A stretch of 64,000 nt of DNA. Source: Alphaproteobacteria bacterium (GTDB taxonomy: Bacteria > Pseudomonadota > Alphaproteobacteria > Acetobacterales > Acetobacteraceae). Position numbers and translations under genes: made by a program. Positions within the stretch are counted from its first letter, which is position 1. Each line of letters begins with the position of its first letter. The notes beneath the pieces are model-generated. The model saw only the letters and a list, made by a program, of their open reading frames with translations, was not told where the DNA came from and did no database searches. Below, piece after piece: positions 50,559 through 61,622 of this stretch. The DNA is taken from contig VGDM01000015.1 of assembly GCA_016869715.1 (NCBI GenBank), forward strand, positions 1-64,000, given 5' to 3'.

Positions 50559-51096
50559 GTTTTTGCAGTCTGATCTTCCTCATCACGAAGGGCTTGAAGC
50601 CCGCATCGCGGAAGCGATCCTGCCCGTCCTGACGCAGCTTGGCTATGAATTGGTGCGTGTGCAGGTTTCCGGCAAGGAACGCCCCGTGGTGCAGATCATG
50701 GCGGACCGCGCCGATGAAGCGCCCTTCACCGTGGATGATTGCGAAACCATCAGCCATGCCGTGGGCGCGGTGTTGGATGTCGCGGACCCGATCCGGGTCG
50801 AGTGGATGCTGGAGGTTTCCTCCGCCGGGATTGATCGCCCGCTGACGCGCACCAAGGATTGGAACCGCTTCGCCGGCCATATCGCGACGGTGGAGCTTTC
50901 GATCCCCATGGATGGCCGCAAGCGTTTTCGTGGCATCGCCCTAGGTGCGGATGACGCCGAAGCACGGCTCAAGCTTGATGATGGCAGCGAAGTGATGCTG
51001 CCGCGCGGCAATATCCGCCGCGCCAAGCTTGTGCTGACCGATGAATTGATCGCGGCGACGGCGAAAGCCACCGCCCCAACCAGTATGACCCATTGA
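50557..51096 (+). CDS. rimP: Ribosome maturation factor RimP
   Basis: [40 protein letters not shown]...[44 protein letters not shown]. Start (TTG 50557 or 50563) uncertain. Confidence 0.92.
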   Translation: MFLQSDLPHHEGLEARIAEAILPVLTQLGYELVRVQVSGKERPVVQIMADRADEAPFTVDDCETISHAVGAVLDVADPIRVEWMLEVSSAGIDRPLTRTKDWNRFAGHIATVELSIPMDGRKRFRGIALGADDAEARLKLDDGSEVMLPRGNIRRAKLVLTDELIAATAKATAPTSMTH

Positions 51097-51108
51097 GGAG
51101 AATGCGCC

Positions 51109-52632
51109 ATGGCCATTGATATCGCCATTGCCCGTCCGGAATTGCTGCAAGTGGCCGATGCCGTCGCACGCGAGAAAATGATCGAGCGTGAGGAAGTGCT
51201 GGAGGCCATGGAACAGGCGATCCAAAAAGCCGGTCGCGCCAAATACGGGCTAGAGAAGGATATCCGCGCCACCATTGACCGCAAGGATGGCCGCGTGAAG
51301 CTGGAACGCTTCACCGAAGTGGTGGAAGCCGAACCGGTTGAAAACGAAGCGACGCAAATCCCCTTGCGCATTGCGCAAAAGATTAAGCCGGGCATTGGGC
51401 TTGGCGAATTCATCATGGACCCGCTGCCGCCGATTGATTTCGGGCGCATCGCCGCGCAGACGGCAAAGCAGGTGATTGTGCAGCGCGTGCGTGAAGTGGA
51501 ACGCCGCAAGCAGTTCGAGGAATACAAGGACCGCGTTGGCGAAATCATTAATGGCACGGTCAAGCGTACCGAATACGGCAATTTGATGGTTGATCTGGGC
51601 CGCGCCGAAGCGCTGCTCCGCCGCGATGAAACCATCCCGCGCGAAGCCTTCCGCAATGGGGATCGCGTGCGCGCCTATATCTATGACGTGCGGGAAGAAC
51701 CGCGCGGGCCGCAAATTTTCCTCTCGCGCACCCATCCTGGTTTTCTGGCGAAGCTATTCGCGCAGGAAGTGCCGGAAATTTATGATGGCATCATCGAAAT
51801 CAAGGCGGTAGCGCGCGATCCCGGCAGCCGCGCCAAGATGGCGGTGATCAGCCGTGATAGCTCGATTGACCCCGTGGGCGCTTGCGTTGGGATGCGCGGG
51901 TCGCGCGTGCAGGCGGTGGTCGCAGAATTGCAGGGCGAAAAGATTGATATCATCCCCTGGTCGCAGGACCAGGCGACGTTCATTGTGAATGCGCTTGCCC
52001 CCGCTGAAGTCAGTAAGGTTGTGTTGGATGATGAAGGCCGCCGTGTGGAAGTGGTGGTGCCGGATGATCAGCTCAGCCTCGCCATCGGGCGCCGCGGACA
52101 GAATGTGCGCCTCGCGTCGCAGCTGACGCGCTTTGATATGGATATCCTCACGGAAGCCGAGGAAAGCGAACGCCGCCAGGAAGAATTCCGCCGCCGCACC
52201 GGGCTGTTTGTTGAAGCGCTTGACGTGGATGATGTGATCGCGGGGCTTTTGGTGCAGGAAGGCTTCGGTTCCATCGAAGACATTGTGCAGGCGCCGGATG
52301 AGGAATTGGCGGAGATCGAAGGCTTTGATGAAAGTGTCGCCGCAGAATTGAAGCGTCGCGCTGAAGCCTTCATCGAAAAGCGAGATGCCGAAATGGATGA
52401 AAGACGCCGTGACCTTGGCGTGGATGATGTGTTGATTGAAGTGGGCGGCTTCACGCCGGCCATGATGGTGGCGCTTGGCGAAAAGGGCGTGAAGACGCTT
52501 GAAGACCTGGCTGACCTCGCCGGGGATGAACTGGTCGAAATCCTCGGCGCCGAAGCGGTGGATGAGGAAACGGCCAATGCCATCGTGATGGAAGCGCGTC
52601 GTCGTGCCGGCTGGCTCGGCGATGAGGCATGA
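51109..52632 (+). CDS. nusA: Transcription termination/antitermination protein NusA
   Basis: AIDIAIARPELLQVADAVAREKMIEREEVLEAMEQAIQKAGRAKYG; S1/KH domains DPVGACVGMRGSRVQAVVAELQGEKIDIIPW. Confidence 0.97.
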   Translation: MAIDIAIARPELLQVADAVAREKMIEREEVLEAMEQAIQKAGRAKYGLEKDIRATIDRKDGRVKLERFTEVVEAEPVENEATQIPLRIAQKIKPGIGLGEFIMDPLPPIDFGRIAAQTAKQVIVQRVREVERRKQFEEYKDRVGEIINGTVKRTEYGNLMVDLGRAEALLRRDETIPREAFRNGDRVRAYIYDVREEPRGPQIFLSRTHPGFLAKLFAQEVPEIYDGIIEIKAVARDPGSRAKMAVISRDSSIDPVGACVGMRGSRVQAVVAELQGEKIDIIPWSQDQATFIVNALAPAEVSKVVLDDEGRRVEVVVPDDQLSLAIGRRGQNVRLASQLTRFDMDILTEAEESERRQEEFRRRTGLFVEALDVDDVIAGLLVQEGFGSIEDIVQAPDEELAEIEGFDESVAAELKRRAEAFIEKRDAEMDERRRDLGVDDVLIEVGGFTPAMMVALGEKGVKTLEDLADLAGDELVEILGAEAVDEETANAIVMEARRRAGWLGDEA

Positions 52633-52641
52633 GGCAGAGCC

Positions 52642-53250
52642 CTGAGCGAAGCCACCGCCCTGCCGGAGGAAGATAAGCCCGAAAAGGGGCCGCTTCGCCG
52701 TTGTATTGTCACGCGAGAAAGCCTGCCCAAGACGGAGATGATCCGTTTTGTGCTGGGGCCGGGGCGTGAAATCATCCCGGATTTGGCCGAAAGACTGCCA
52801 GGGCGGGGAATGTGGTTGAGCGCGCGAGGCGATGTGCTAGAAGGCGCCATCAGCCGGGGGGTCTTCACGCGTGCGGCGCGTGGTCCTGTGGTGGTGCCGC
52901 CCGGGCTGGCGGGGCTGCTGCAACAGGGGCTGGGTGCCAGAATTGCCGATCTGCTGGGGCTTGCGCGCCGGGCGGGTCAGGCGGTGGCGGGCTGGCAGGC
53001 GGTGCGGGAATGGGGCGCCGCGGATCGAATTGCCTTGCTGGTGCAGGCCAAGGATGGCAGCCCAGCAGAACGTGAACGCCTCATGGGCGCTGGCGTGGCG
53101 GCGATCGCGCCGCTTTGCGCCGCTGAATTGGGGCGGGTTTTTGGGCGTGACCACATTGTTCATGTGGCGGTTGCGCCAGGCCGTTTGGCGGATGCCATCC
53201 GGTCTGAAGCGGGCAGGCTTTCTGGCCTTTCCCCGCCAAATAGTGTCTAA
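52642..53250 (+). CDS. YlxR (DUF448) RNA-binding/nucleoid protein fused to L7Ae-like domain
   Basis: Frame gives LSEATALPEEDKPEKGPLRRCIVTRESLPKTEMIRFVLGPGREIIPDLAERLPGRGMWLSARGDVLEGAISRGVFTRAA...; conserved RRCIVTRE lies upstream of the first ATG (52735), so a non-ATG start is implied. Confidence 0.85.
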   Translation: MSEATALPEEDKPEKGPLRRCIVTRESLPKTEMIRFVLGPGREIIPDLAERLPGRGMWLSARGDVLEGAISRGVFTRAARGPVVVPPGLAGLLQQGLGARIADLLGLARRAGQAVAGWQAVREWGAADRIALLVQAKDGSPAERERLMGAGVAAIAPLCAAELGRVFGRDHIVHVAVAPGRLADAIRSEAGRLSGLSPPNSV

Positions 53251-53316
53251 ATCCTAAGGCTGTCCGGTTTATGCGGCGGCTCAATGTGTATCAGATAATC
53301 GGGTTCAAAGCGGCGA

Positions 53317-56247
53317 ATGAGTGACCAGAACGAGCAGGACGCGGGTAAAAGCAGGCTGAGCCTTCGGCCCGGCGGACGCCTCGAGCTTGGCAAGACGGTG
53401 GATGCGGGCAGCGTCCGCCAATCCTTCAGCCATGGCCGATCCAAGACCGTACAGGTCGAGGTCGTGAAAAAGCGCGTCGTGGCGCCAAGCACAGTGCGGC
53501 CCGGCATTGGCGTGCCCGCCGCACGCGGGGTTGGCACTACCCCGGCAGCACCTGCTGCCGCACTAAGGCCGGCATCCGTCGCGAAAGCGCCTGCCGCGCC
53601 GGCGCCAGCACCGGCAGCCCCGCCGCCCGCAGCAAATCCGGCAGTGGCAGCGCCCGACGAAGTGACCCCCCCGCCAGCCGCCGCGCCCGACGCCGAGGCA
53701 CTCGCACCTGCCTCGCGACCCGCTCCGGCGGCCATTGCGCCCCCAGCGCCAAGTTCAGCCCGCGCGCCTATGGCACCCCCGCTCACCGGCCGCGCCAGTG
53801 GCCCGCCTGGGCGCCCAGGTGCCGGTGGCCGCGAAGGTGGCGGAGGCCAAGCCGCCCGCACCACCAGCACAGGCCGGCCCTTGACGCAGGCTGAACTCGC
53901 CATGCGTCAACGGGTGCTGGAAGAAAACCGTCGCAACGAGGCGTCGCGCCAGCGGGAAGACCGTGAACGCCAAGCGCTGATGGTGCGCTCTGCCGCCGAA
54001 GAAGCCGCGCGCCGCGTGGAAGAAGAAGCCCGCGCCAAGGAAGAAGCCGCCCGCCGTGCGGAGCAGGTAGACCGCGCCGCCTTAGAAACCGCGCGTCGGC
54101 CAGCGTCGCCACCACAAGCCGCAGCACCCGCCGCAGCCCTAGGTCGCGGCCCCGCTGGTGCGCCCGCGCGTAAGGCCGCAGCGCCGTCAGAGCCGCCGGT
54201 CAAACTCACGCTCAAGGCCCGCGCTCCGTCCGATGATGATGAGGATGGACCACGCCGCCCAGCGCTGCGCCGTCCTGGTGCGGCAGCGGGCCCGGCTAAG
54301 CGGCTGGCGCCCGCGCCGGTTAAGAAATCGCCGCCCGGTGCTGATCGTCGCCGTGAAGGCCGCATTGACGTCGCCGCTGCGCTGGAAGGTGAGGATGAGC
54401 GGACGCGCTCCATCGCTTCTGTCCGCAGGGCGCGTGAACGTGAACGCCGCCAACAGGAATTGGCGCGGCTGCGGTCCGGCACGGAACGCGTGGTGCGCGA
54501 AGTGGTGGTGCCGGAGAGCATTACCGTGCAGGAATTGGCGAATCGCATGGCCGCGCGCGGCGGGGAGGTAGTGAAAACCCTGTTCCGCATGGGCGTGATG
54601 GCCACACTCACGCAAAGCATTGATGCCGATACCGCCGAATTGGTGGTACAGGAATTCGGTCATCGCGTGAAGCGTGTCAGTGAAGCCGATGTCGAAATCG
54701 GCCTGGATGGCGCGCAGGATATGGATACGGAATTGCTGCCGCGCCCACCCGTGGTCACCATCATGGGCCATGTGGACCATGGCAAAACTAGCCTTCTCGA
54801 TGCGCTCCGAAAAACCGATGTTGTCGCCCATGAAGCGGGCGGCATCACGCAGCATATCGGCGCCTATCAGATCACGGTGCCGGCCGGTGACCGGGTCACC
54901 TTCATTGACACGCCAGGCCATGAAGCCTTCACCGCCATGCGCGCGCGTGGTGCATCGGTCACCGATATGGTGGTGCTGGTGGTGGCGGCAGATGATGGTG
55001 TCATGCCGCAGACGGTGGAAGCCATTCGCCACGCGCGCGCGGCCAAGGTGCCGCTGATTGTCGCGGTCAACAAAATTGACAAGCCCGGCGTAAAGCCCGA
55101 ACGCGTGAAGCAGGAATTGCTGCAGCACGAGGTTGTGGTGGAGAGCCTGGGTGGTGAAACCCAGGAGATAGAGGTTTCCGCTACACAACGCCTCAATCTC
55201 GACAAGCTGCTGGAAGCGATTTCGCTGCAAGCGGAAATCCTTGACCTGCGCGCCAATCCGGACCGCGCTGCGGAAGGCACAGTGATTGAAAGCAAGCTAG
55301 ACCGCGGGCGTGGTCCGGTGGCGACCGTGCTAGTGCAAAAGGGCACGCTGAAGCAGGGCGATATTGTGGTGGCCGGCGCCGAATGGGGCCGCGTTCGCGC
55401 GATGTTGGATGATAAGGGCCGCCAATTGAAGGATGCCGGGCCGGCATTGCCGGCGGAAATCCTCGGCCTTTCCGGCGTGCCGACGGCGGGTGAGAATTTC
55501 ATCACTGTTGAAAACGAAGCCCGCGCGCGGGAGGTTTCTGAATTCCGCCAGCGCAAGCTGCGCGAAAAGGCCACCGCCACTGCTGGCGCTGGCCGTAGCA
55601 GCCTGACCGATATGCTGGCCCGCATCCAGGCGGGTGAGCAGAAAGAAGTCGCTGTTGTGGTGAAGGCCGATGTGCAGGGCAGTTCTGAAGCCATTGGTGT
55701 CACACTCGGCAAGCTTGGCAATGAAGAAGTGCGCGTGCGCGTGCTGCATAGCGCGGTGGGTCAGATCACTGAATCCGACATCCAGTTGGCCAAGGCATCG
55801 GATGCGGTGATCGTTGCCTTCAATGTGCGCGCCACATCGCAGGCGCGTGATCTGGCGCAGCGCGAGGGGGTCGAAATCCGCTACTACTCGATCATCTATG
55901 AAGTTGCGGATGACATTGAAAAGCTGGTTAAGGGCAAGTTGGCCCCCGTGCAGCGCGAAAAATTCCTGGGCTATGCGCAAATCTTGCAGGTCTTCGACGT
56001 CAAGCGCATCGGCAAGGTGGCCGGCTGCCGCATCACTGAAGGTCAGGTCAAGCGCGGCGCGGGCGTGCGTCTGCTTCGCGATGGCGTCGTGATCCATCAG
56101 GGCGAATTGTCCACGCTGCGCCGCTTCAAGGATGATGTACGTGAAGTCGGCAATGGCCTGGAATGCGGCATGTCCTTCGCCAATTACGAAGATATCCGCG
56201 TTGGCGATCAGATCGAATGCTATGAGACGGAGACGATAGCGGGCTGA
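53317..56247 (+). CDS. infB: Translation initiation factor IF-2
   Basis: [86 protein letters not shown]. Confidence 0.98.
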   Translation: MSDQNEQDAGKSRLSLRPGGRLELGKTVDAGSVRQSFSHGRSKTVQVEVVKKRVVAPSTVRPGIGVPAARGVGTTPAAPAAALRPASVAKAPAAPAPAPAAPPPAANPAVAAPDEVTPPPAAAPDAEALAPASRPAPAAIAPPAPSSARAPMAPPLTGRASGPPGRPGAGGREGGGGQAARTTSTGRPLTQAELAMRQRVLEENRRNEASRQREDRERQALMVRSAAEEAARRVEEEARAKEEAARRAEQVDRAALETARRPASPPQAAAPAAALGRGPAGAPARKAAAPSEPPVKLTLKARAPSDDDEDGPRRPALRRPGAAAGPAKRLAPAPVKKSPPGADRRREGRIDVAAALEGEDERTRSIASVRRARERERRQQELARLRSGTERVVREVVVPESITVQELANRMAARGGEVVKTLFRMGVMATLTQSIDADTAELVVQEFGHRVKRVSEADVEIGLDGAQDMDTELLPRPPVVTIMGHVDHGKTSLLDALRKTDVVAHEAGGITQHIGAYQITVPAGDRVTFIDTPGHEAFTAMRARGASVTDMVVLVVAADDGVMPQTVEAIRHARAAKVPLIVAVNKIDKPGVKPERVKQELLQHEVVVESLGGETQEIEVSATQRLNLDKLLEAISLQAEILDLRANPDRAAEGTVIESKLDRGRGPVATVLVQKGTLKQGDIVVAGAEWGRVRAMLDDKGRQLKDAGPALPAEILGLSGVPTAGENFITVENEARAREVSEFRQRKLREKATATAGAGRSSLTDMLARIQAGEQKEVAVVVKADVQGSSEAIGVTLGKLGNEEVRVRVLHSAVGQITESDIQLAKASDAVIVAFNVRATSQARDLAQREGVEIRYYSIIYEVADDIEKLVKGKLAPVQREKFLGYAQILQVFDVKRIGKVAGCRITEGQVKRGAGVRLLRDGVVIHQGELSTLRRFKDDVREVGNGLECGMSFANYEDIRVGDQIECYETETIAG

Positions 56248-56355
56248 GCCAAGGCCGCGACCGCCCTGCCTTTCTGGCAAGCCTGGGCTGAAACGCGTGA
56301 GTACGCTAACTCCCTCTAGGTAATGGTAATTCTCTGGTCCGTAGGAGACGCTATT

Positions 56356-56634
56356 TTGCAACGCCCGTTTCGTGAACGCGTTTTCGTTGTGCTTTGGCTG
56401 CTTTCTGGCGGTGTCACAGTGGTCGCCTCTGTCATCGGAACTTTAGACTTATACTCGATAATGACTAGGCCAACGACCTGGCGCACAGGAGACCAGCTGT
56501 TTGAGGTTTTGATGCTTATGCTGGATACGCCACTTTTACTCGGCGCCCTGACCTCTTCGTTGCAATATCTTGTGTTAGGTTTTTCAATCCGCTTCTGCTC
56601 CGCCGTTCAAAGTACTAAAAGCCACCATTCATGA
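56356..56634 (+). CDS. Small hydrophobic (2-TM) hypothetical protein between infB and rbfA
   Basis: TTG at 56356 preceded by [37 protein letters not shown]...[27 protein letters not shown]; stop overlaps rbfA ATG (ATGA). Track start at 56323 is an alternative. Confidence 0.5.
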   Translation: MQRPFRERVFVVLWLLSGGVTVVASVIGTLDLYSIMTRPTTWRTGDQLFEVLMLMLDTPLLLGALTSSLQYLVLGFSIRFCSAVQSTKSHHS

Positions 56635-57053
56635 GCAAGCGTCAGCATCACGGCCGGGCGGAAGGTCCTTCCCAGCGCCAATTGCGCGTGGCGGAAGAAG
56701 TGCGACATGCGCTTTCCGCCACCTTCGCCCGCGAAGAATTCCGCGATCCCGCCTTGCAGGGTTTGCATGTGACCGTGACGGAGGTGCGTGCCTCACCGGA
56801 TTTGAAACACATGACTGCCTTTGTCGCGGCACTTGGGCGGGAAGTCACCAAGGAAGAACTGGCCGGCCTCAGGCGCGTGAGTTCCTTTCTGCGGCGGGAG
56901 GTTTCCCACGCGGTGCGTCTGAAATATGCACCGGACCTGCATTTCCAGCCTGATACGGCGCTGGATTATGCGATGCATATAGATGAGGTGATGCGCCGGC
57001 CCGAAGTGCAGCGTGATTTGCAAGCCAAGGCCGAAGGGGACGACAAGCCATGA
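56631..57053 (+). CDS. rbfA: 30S ribosome-binding factor RbfA
   Basis: [58 protein letters not shown]. Confidence 0.96.
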   Translation: MSKRQHHGRAEGPSQRQLRVAEEVRHALSATFAREEFRDPALQGLHVTVTEVRASPDLKHMTAFVAALGREVTKEELAGLRRVSSFLRREVSHAVRLKYAPDLHFQPDTALDYAMHIDEVMRRPEVQRDLQAKAEGDDKP

Positions 57054-58039
57054 GCGAGGCTCGCGAAAGGCGCCCGGGCCCGCCAGGCGGTAAGCATCGC
57101 CCGCATAAGAAGCCAAAGGGTATCGCCCTTGATGGTTGGCTGATCATTGACAAGCCAACGGGTGTTGGTTCGACCGATGTGGTCACGCTGTGCAAACGCG
57201 GCTTTAATGCGCAGAAATGCGGCCATGGCGGCACGCTTGACCCGCTGGCCACCGGCGTACTGCCGATTGCCTTTGGTGCGGCAACCAAAACCGTGCCTTA
57301 TGTGATGGATGGCACCAAGACCTATCGCTTCACGCTGAAATTCGGCGAAGCACGGGATTCCGATGATGCCGATGGCAAGGTGATCGCCGCATCCGATGCG
57401 CGGCCGGATGACGCCGCCATCCGCGCCGCGCTGCCGCAATTCATCGGCGATATCATGCAGGTGCCGCCGATATTCTCCGCGATCAAGGTCGCGGGCGAAC
57501 GTGCCTATGATCTGGCGCGCGCTGGCGAAATCCCGGAAATGGCGCCGCGCCCGGCCCGGGTGGATCGGTTTGAACTGATTGAACGCCCGGATCCCGATAC
57601 GGCAGTGTTTTTCGTTGAATCCGGCAAGGGCGTTTATATGCGGAGCCTGGCGCGCGATATCGCGCGGGCCTGTGGTTCGGTTGGGCATATTGCGGCGCTC
57701 AGGCGCATGCGTGTCGGTCCATTTCACGAAAAACATGCCGTGGCCCTGGACAAGATCGCCGTTTCCGGCGATACACCCCGGGCTTCTCCGGCGCTTCTGC
57801 TGCCGGTGACGACCGCGCTGGCCGACATCCCGGCGCTGGCCCTCACCGAAGCGGAAGCCGCGCAGCTCTCATACGGCCAGCATATTCCGCTGGTCGAATT
57901 CACGGGCCGCGTACCGCGTGAGGCTGATCCCGACGGGGGTTTGGCCAGGGCGATGGTGGGAGGGCGCCTGATGGGTCTTGCCCGCTTTGAAGAAGGCTTG
58001 CTGAAGCCAGAGCGTTGGTTGGGTCAGGGCGGTTCTTGA
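57050..58039 (+). CDS. truB: tRNA pseudouridine(55) synthase TruB
   Basis: [55 protein letters not shown]. Confidence 0.97.
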   Translation: MSEARERRPGPPGGKHRPHKKPKGIALDGWLIIDKPTGVGSTDVVTLCKRGFNAQKCGHGGTLDPLATGVLPIAFGAATKTVPYVMDGTKTYRFTLKFGEARDSDDADGKVIAASDARPDDAAIRAALPQFIGDIMQVPPIFSAIKVAGERAYDLARAGEIPEMAPRPARVDRFELIERPDPDTAVFFVESGKGVYMRSLARDIARACGSVGHIAALRRMRVGPFHEKHAVALDKIAVSGDTPRASPALLLPVTTALADIPALALTEAEAAQLSYGQHIPLVEFTGRVPREADPDGGLARAMVGGRLMGLARFEEGLLKPERWLGQGGS

Positions 58040-58078
58040 ACCATTGCCAGGCACTGCCTGGACGAGAGGAGAAATCCG

Positions 58079-58348
58079 ATGTCGATCACTGCGGAGCGTC
58101 GCACGACGCTTATTTCCGAATACGCCACCAAGGCCGGCGATACCGGCAGCCCTGAAGTGCAGGTGGCACTTCTGTCTGAGCGCATTTCCAACCTGACCGG
58201 GCACCTGAAGACCCATTCCAAGGATTTCCATTCCCGGCGCGGCTTGCTCGTGCTGGTGGGCCAACGCCGTGGCCTGCTGGATTACCTGAAGAAGAAGGAC
58301 CAGAAGCGGTATGAAACGCTGATTGGTCGCTTGGGCCTGCGCCGGTAA
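58079..58348 (+). CDS. rpsO: 30S ribosomal protein S15
   Basis: [89 protein letters not shown]. Confidence 0.98.
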   Translation: MSITAERRTTLISEYATKAGDTGSPEVQVALLSERISNLTGHLKTHSKDFHSRRGLLVLVGQRRGLLDYLKKKDQKRYETLIGRLGLRR

Positions 58349-58385
58349 GGCGTTCTGCTTGGCGTGTTGCGCTGGCCAGAAATAA

Positions 58386-58408
58386 GGGGGCTTGGTGCCC
58401 CCTTTTTT
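58386..58408 (+). terminator. Rho-independent terminator after rpsO
   Basis: GGGGGC-TTGGT-GCCCCC followed by TTTTTT. Confidence 0.93.
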
Positions 58409-58538
58409 GTTCAGGAAACTCTGATTTAACCCTACCCCTCTGGCTTGTCCGTGATTTCCTGCTTTTCTTCCGGGTCAGCTATTCAAGCCATGGGCGTGAC
58501 CCCGGAGCCTGTCTCAGAATAGCTTCTCGTAGTCCCGT

Positions 58539-58650
58539 CGCCGCTGGCGGTTTCCGGCAGCGGCGTGAATCGGCCCACCAGATATACGGCTAGTGGTGCG
58601 CTGGGGCTTTTTGGGCAGGGGATAGGTCAGCATGAATCGCACCACTAAAG
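58539..58650. repeat. Dispersed hairpin-rich repeat element, copy B
   Basis: Same 112-nt layout as 25057-25168: hairpin CGCCGCTG-GCGGTTTCCGG-CAGCGGCG (58539-58565), GTGAATCGGCCCACCA core, TAGTGGTGC(58591-99)/GCACCACTA(58639-47) around an identical-length 39-nt loop. Confidence 0.85.
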
Positions 58651-58854
58651 TTGCCGTTCCTCCCCCAAAGCATCGTCGGAAACGGGCCGCAGCGCCGCCT
58701 CAACGATGCACCAGGGCGCACCGGTTGGAACGACTTTTTGAATGCCAAGCCCCGCCGCTCTGAGCAGCATACCGTACTCGGCCGGCGGGCTGCCCTGCTG
58801 ATCGACCGAGGCGCAGCCCGACAGCAAGAATAGAGCAATTAAAAACTTTCGCAT
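58645..58854 (-). CDS. Small lipoprotein-like hypothetical protein (69 aa)
   Basis: MRKFLIALFLLSGCASVDQQG: short hydrophobic signal with LSGC lipobox; stop codon lies inside the right arm of repeat copy B. Confidence 0.55.
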   Translation of the reverse strand: MRKFLIALFLLSGCASVDQQGSPPAEYGMLLRAAGLGIQKVVPTGAPWCIVEAALRPVSDDALGEERQL

Positions 58855-59243
58855 GGCAGCATCTTTCAGCATGTCCGGCCCAAGCCCCGGCCAAAGGCTA
58901 CCCCCGTTCTTTCGGAGAGGTAAAGTTTTTTGCGCCAATCCGCCGCTTTCCACCTCGCGCCGCAAGTTTCTGGTGGCAATTCCCCGCAATCCGGGCCATA
59001 TGCCTTCTCGGTGTTGCCCGGCCGGAAGCCGGGGCGCCAACCGCCGCGCTCGCTGCGGGTCAAGACAGTGTTTCAAGCCGTGGCTTCGGATAGGGACCAC
59101 CGCGGCGTTTCCGGCCACATGGGCGGCCTTTCCGTCGCGCCTTTCCGCGATGGGCCCACCCCATGCCGCCCGAGACGCCGATAAAACGGCCCCGCCACCG
59201 GGACTCCCCGGAGCTTCTGTCTTCTCCCTCTGCTTCGCATTCC

Positions 59244-59292
59244 GGGGCCATTCGGCCCCTTCTGCCGCGCTGTCGCCCAAAGGGAGCGCGGC
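59244..59292 (+). promoter_or_regulatory. Two strong hairpins in the pnp 5' leader
   Basis: GGGGCC-ATTC-GGCCCC (59244-59259) and GCCGCGC(59264-70)/GCGCGGC(59286-92), ending about 40 nt before the pnp ATG. Confidence 0.6.
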
Positions 59293-59333
59293 GTGGTTCG
59301 CGCTGGCATTGGCCAGCGCCCGAGAGGATGACG

Positions 59334-61538
59334 ATGTTCGATAATTACTTTCGCAAGGAAATCGCCTGGGGCGGCAAGACTCTGGTTCTGGAGAGCGGCA
59401 AGATCGCCCGCCAGGCCGATGGCGCCGTGATGGCCCGCCTGGGTGACACGATTGTGCTTTGCACCGCCGTTGGTGCGCGCTCTGCCAAGCCTGGTCAGGA
59501 TTTCTTCCCGCTGACCGTGCATTACCAGGAAAAGACCTTCGCCGCCGGCAAGATCCCCGGTGGCTTCTTCAAGCGTGAAGGCCGGCCTTCCGAATCCGAA
59601 ACGCTGATTTCGCGCCTGATTGACCGCCCGATCCGCCCGCTGTTCCCCGAAGGCTTCCGCAATGAAGTCCAGGTGATTGCGACCGTGTTGTCGCATGATC
59701 TGGAAAATGATCCCGATATCGTCGCCATGGTGGGCTGCTCTGCCGCGCTGACGCTGTCCGGCATTCCTTTCTTCGGCCCGGTGGGCGCGGCGCGCGTTGG
59801 CTATATCAATGGCGCCTATGTGCTGAACCCCACCTTGGAAGAACGCAAGGAAAGCGCGCTGGACCTGGTGCTGGCCGGCACTGCCGAAGGCGTCTTGATG
59901 GTGGAATCAGAAGCGAGCGAATTGACCGAGGAGGTTATGCTCGGCGCCGTCACCTTCGGCCATGCGGGCTTCCAGCCGGTGATCCAGGCGATGATTGAAT
60001 TGGCCGAAGTTGCCGCCAAGGAACCCTGGCCGCTGCCGGAGCCTTCGGAAGCCGAAGTGGTGCTGAAGAAGCGCATCGCCGAATTGGGCCGCGCCGATAT
60101 GGCTGTGGCCTATACGGAAACGCAAAAGCTGCTCCGCCAGGAAAAGGTGGGCGCGGTGAAGAAGCAAGTCATCGCCACGCTGGAAGCCGAAGGCGCTGAT
60201 GTGAACCTGGCCAAGGGCTTGCTCAAGGAATTGGAAGCGGATGTGGTCCGCAATAATATCCTTGATACCGGCAAGCGCATTGACGGGCGTGACACACGCA
60301 CGGTGCGCCCGATCATGGCAGAAGTGGGCGTGCTGCCGCGCGCGCATGGCTCGGCGCTGTTCACGCGTGGTGAAACCCAGGCGCTCTGTGTGGCGACGCT
60401 CGGCACCGGGCAGGATGAGCAGGTGATTGACGCGCTGGTCGGTGAATACCGGGAAGATTTCATGCTGCACTATAATTTCCCGCCCTATTCCGTGAATGAA
60501 ACGGGCCGCATGGGGAGCCCCGGCCGGCGTGAAGTGGGCCATGGCAAGCTTGCCTGGCGCGCCATCCATCCGCTGCTGCCGGAGAAGGAGAAGTTCCCCT
60601 ACACCGTGCGCGTTGTCTCCGAAATCACGGAAAGCAATGGCTCATCTTCCATGGCGACGGTCTGCGGGACATCACTTTCCATGATGGATGCCGGCGTGCC
60701 GCTGAAGCGCGCCTGCGCGGGCATTGCGATGGGCCTGATCAAGGAAGATCGCGGCTTCGCCGTGCTTTCCGATATTCTGGGTGACGAAGATCACCTCGGC
60801 GATATGGATTTCAAGGTGGCCGGGACGGAAATGGGGATTACCTCACTTCAAATGGACATCAAGATCACCTCCATCACGCCGGAAATCATGAAGATCGCGG
60901 TGGAACAGGCACGTGAGGGCCGGCTGCATATTCTTGGCGAAATGGCCAAGGGGCTGACCGGGGCGCGCACCGATGTGGCGGCGACCGCGCCGCGCATTAC
61001 GGTGATCAATGTGCCGAAGGACAAGATCCGCGACGTGATCGGCTCGGGCGGTAAGGTCATTCGTGAAATCACGGAACAGACCGGCACCAAGGTGGATATC
61101 GAAGATGACGGCACCATCAAGGTTGCCGCCACCAGCACGGAGGCCGCGCAGCGCGCCATTGATTGGATCAAGGGCATTGTGGCGGAACCCGAGCTTGGCG
61201 TGATCTATAAGGGGAAGGTCGTGAAGACCGCCGAGTTCGGCGCCTTCGTGAATTTCCTCGGCGCCAAGGACGGGCTGGTGCATATCTCGGAACTGGCGAA
61301 TGACCGCGTTAACAGGACCACCGATATCGTCAAGGAAGGCGATCAGGTGAAGGTCAAGGTCATCGGCTTTGACGAACGCGGCAAGGTAAAGCTTTCCATG
61401 CGCGTCGTGGATCAGGCGACGGGGGCTGATATCACCGAACAGGTTGGCGCCAAGCGCCCGCGCCCGGAAGGCGATGACCGTCGCGGTGGTGAACGTGGAG
61501 AACGCCGCGAACGCCGTGACCATCCGCGGGGCGATTGA
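59334..61538 (+). CDS. pnp: Polyribonucleotide nucleotidyltransferase
   Basis: [48 protein letters not shown]...[54 protein letters not shown] and S1 C-terminal domains. Confidence 0.97.
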   Translation: MFDNYFRKEIAWGGKTLVLESGKIARQADGAVMARLGDTIVLCTAVGARSAKPGQDFFPLTVHYQEKTFAAGKIPGGFFKREGRPSESETLISRLIDRPIRPLFPEGFRNEVQVIATVLSHDLENDPDIVAMVGCSAALTLSGIPFFGPVGAARVGYINGAYVLNPTLEERKESALDLVLAGTAEGVLMVESEASELTEEVMLGAVTFGHAGFQPVIQAMIELAEVAAKEPWPLPEPSEAEVVLKKRIAELGRADMAVAYTETQKLLRQEKVGAVKKQVIATLEAEGADVNLAKGLLKELEADVVRNNILDTGKRIDGRDTRTVRPIMAEVGVLPRAHGSALFTRGETQALCVATLGTGQDEQVIDALVGEYREDFMLHYNFPPYSVNETGRMGSPGRREVGHGKLAWRAIHPLLPEKEKFPYTVRVVSEITESNGSSSMATVCGTSLSMMDAGVPLKRACAGIAMGLIKEDRGFAVLSDILGDEDHLGDMDFKVAGTEMGITSLQMDIKITSITPEIMKIAVEQAREGRLHILGEMAKGLTGARTDVAATAPRITVINVPKDKIRDVIGSGGKVIREITEQTGTKVDIEDDGTIKVAATSTEAAQRAIDWIKGIVAEPELGVIYKGKVVKTAEFGAFVNFLGAKDGLVHISELANDRVNRTTDIVKEGDQVKVKVIGFDERGKVKLSMRVVDQATGADITEQVGAKRPRPEGDDRRGGERGERRERRDHPRGD

Positions 61539-61622
61539 TCCTGCCCGACCGGCCCCCCGCCCCCTTTTACCGGGGCGGGGCTTGGCCTATTACCCAGTCC
61601 ATTCAGTGGGGAGCGCCGTTAC

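Noticed and set aside
53560-53780. Ala/Pro-rich repetitive stretch in infB
   Set aside because: Normal low-complexity linker of alphaproteobacterial IF-2 N-terminal region.
54187-55230. 347-aa minus-strand ORF inside infB
   Set aside because: Antisense shadow of the IF-2 GTPase domain.
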